DNA of 21,941 nt from a virus. Location: the IMG/VR virus record IMGVR_UViG_3300043433_000105, positions 64,001 through 85,941 of that record. One strand, written 5' to 3'. Made by a program: the position numbers and the translations under genes. The stretch's first letter is position 1; each line of letters begins with the position of its first letter. The notes below the pieces were generated by a model. The model was not told the DNA's origin. It searched no databases and worked only from the letters and a program-made list of their open reading frames with translations. Shown in pieces: positions 20,751-21,941 of the stretch.

Positions 20751-21941
20751 AGGCTGTTCCTGCGGCGTCCAAGAGATTCCAAAGGTCGGACACGGTGCCG
20801 GTACTCAGTAGTCCCTGATCGGCTCGCAGCTTCAGTTGGTCAAGGTACGCGCAGAAGTTACGCATAGACGCCTCGGTGCTGAAGTGGTGGTGATAGTTCG
20901 CCGCGATGCCGCCCCGCTTCACCAGATCGTCAACAAAGGTGCGGATAGCCGTCTGGGCATCCACGCCGCTTGCGTGGGTGTCTATCGCTGTCGGCAGGTT
21001 CAGCCACTCGGTCACGCTTGTGCCCTGCGGAGTTGTCGTAGTCCCGCCGAGGCCCGCAGACATATGACCGATGGCAATGCGCGGGATGTAGCTATTCTGA
21101 GCAATCCCGCTATTGGCGAAAGTGCCGCCCACAGTCCGCATGTTTCCAGCCGTGCGCAGGGCAACAATCGCGGCTTCTGTGTTGATGTCGTAAGCGCCCT
21201 GATTCATCGCGTAATGACGCCAGGCTTTGAAGCCCATGGCCTGCATAGCTGCTTGGCCCGTTGCAAAGTCGGCGGCAATGGCCGTGCTGTCATTTGCACT
21301 GCCTGCGTAACGATAGCCCCAATTCGCGGGGGTGCCAGCGCTGCTGAAGGTGATCGGGTTCACGTTGTTACAGGAGTCGGCTTCCGTCCGGTGCATGGTG
21401 AAGGTTGTGGTTGTCACGTTGCGCAGCCACACGGTATCCCCAGCGGACAAGCTACCGGACACCGGAACAGGAAAGCCAGAACCAATGAGGGTTACCGGAT
21501 AGCCTTGGTTTCCAGCAATGCCCGAAGTCAATCCGATGCTGTGCGTTGCGCTTGTGACTGCACCAGTGCCTGTGTTTACTGCGCTGATTTGGCCCACCGG
21601 CATCACGTTGAAGCCATCAGGCCCCAGCAAGCGAAGCCCTCGGTTGTCCCCGCTCAGTGGGTTTGCATGGCTTTGAAAACCAATATCCCAGCCGTAGTTG
21701 TCTTGCAAGTCGCGGAGCTGCGCAGCGGTCAAAAAACCTTTGGCCGTGTCCCCGATGTGCCGAGTCAGCACATAGCAAGTGGCCTTGAGTCCAAACGCCT
21801 GCACCAGAGATAGCGCAGATTGCGGGACGCCTTGCGGAATTGTGACGCCAGAGGTTCCCACAAAGGGCGTCGAAAGCGACAAGCGCGGAACGTATTGATC
21901 TAACACGCCGTCATCGAGTCGCACATAAGCAAAGGGCTTGG
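20749..21941 (-). CDS. Tail fibre/spike protein with polysaccharide-deacetylase-like domain (partial)
   Basis: At least 396 residues are visible, and the frame is open through the right edge, so the N-terminus is missing; an internal GTG at 21924 is not the start. The sequence PFAYVRLDDGVLDQY matches the first NodB-type motif, ATCYVLTRHIG and GFLTAAQLRDLQDNYGWDIGFQSHANP the second, RHYAMNQGAYD the third, and YHHHFS...FCAYLDQLKLRADQGLLSTGTVSDLW the end. An extra domain of about 110 residues sits inside the fold: 'GAVTSATHSIGLTSG...GDTVWLRNVTTTTFTMHRTEAD', a pattern seen in phage tail proteins. One usual metal His in SHANP appears to be missing, so the enzyme may be inactive or use other ligands. 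GC is about 60% against 40-45% nearby, suggesting a host-range module obtained by transfer. Confidence 0.75.
   Translation of the reverse strand, partial: KPFAYVRLDDGVLDQYVPRLSLSTPFVGTSGVTIPQGVPQSALSLVQAFGLKATCYVLTRHIGDTAKGFLTAAQLRDLQDNYGWDIGFQSHANPLSGDNRGLRLLGPDGFNVMPVGQISAVNTGTGAVTSATHSIGLTSGIAGNQGYPVTLIGSGFPVPVSGSLSAGDTVWLRNVTTTTFTMHRTEADSCNNVNPITFSSAGTPANWGYRYAGSANDSTAIAADFATGQAAMQAMGFKAWRHYAMNQGAYDINTEAAIVALRTAGNMRTVGGTFANSGIAQNSYIPRIAIGHMSAGLGGTTTTPQGTSVTEWLNLPTAIDTHASGVDAQTAIRTFVDDLVKRGGIAANYHHHFSTEASMRNFCAYLDQLKLRADQGLLSTGTVSDLWNLLDAAGTA

Noticed and set aside
20836-21813. 325-codon plus-strand open frame
   Set aside because: It is antisense to the tail protein in GC-rich DNA where stop codons are rare; the minus-strand frame has recognisable domains and this one does not.
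1-21941. CRISPR array, insertion sequence or integrase/attachment site
   Set aside because: No regularly spaced repeats, no transposase or integrase gene and no terminal inverted repeats were seen.

Overview
The window is part of the genome of a T4-like tailed bacteriophage (myovirus type). The evidence is a block of T4-type replication genes in T4-like order: uvsY, uvsW, a gp61-type primase, then nrdA, nrdB and a glutaredoxin. There are also thyX, phoH, several free-standing homing endonucleases, and three exact matches to the T4 late-promoter octamer TATAAATA. Most of the sequence has roughly 40-45% GC in the lines I counted. The phage or host species cannot be named from the sequence.

Layout. 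Almost all genes lie on the minus strand, so transcription runs right to left. At the right edge (20749-21941) is the C-terminal part of a GC-rich (about 60%) tail protein with a polysaccharide-deacetylase-like fold. Next (19785-20566) is a GIY-YIG homing endonuclease gene split by a -1 frameshift. To its left, 19158-19784 has no gene. It carries a strong rightward promoter and long nested complementary segments, and I read it as a large structured non-coding RNA on the plus strand. A divergent promoter at 19156-19184 starts the leftward operon uvsY-uvsW-primase-nrdA-nrdB-glutaredoxin-GIY-YIG-like protein (19133 to 12010), which serves recombination-dependent replication and dNTP supply.

From 11973 to 9486 lie a YqiA-like esterase, a 343-residue protein of unknown function, a small unknown and a membrane-anchored lytic transglycosylase. 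An intact GIY-YIG endonuclease on the plus strand (8667-9479) follows. Then come a 55-residue protein and a 577-residue cysteine-containing protein (possible internal head protein). Next is a stand-alone 169-residue gene bounded by terminators, an exported glycine-zipper protein, thyX, three small genes (two with CxxC zinc-binding motifs), and phoH. At the left are an EDxHD/Vsr-like homing endonuclease on the plus strand (1976-2977), a metallophosphoesterase with a transposase-type zinc ribbon, a small unknown and a cut-off reading frame.

The most interesting parts are: the putative ~550-nt structured RNA opposite uvsY; the homing endonuclease at its 3' edge, flanked by ~42-bp direct repeats that duplicate one strand of the RNA's long-range helix; the hairpin leader shared by the two related GIY-YIG genes; and a terminator nested in a helix that would hide the phoH ribosome-binding site.
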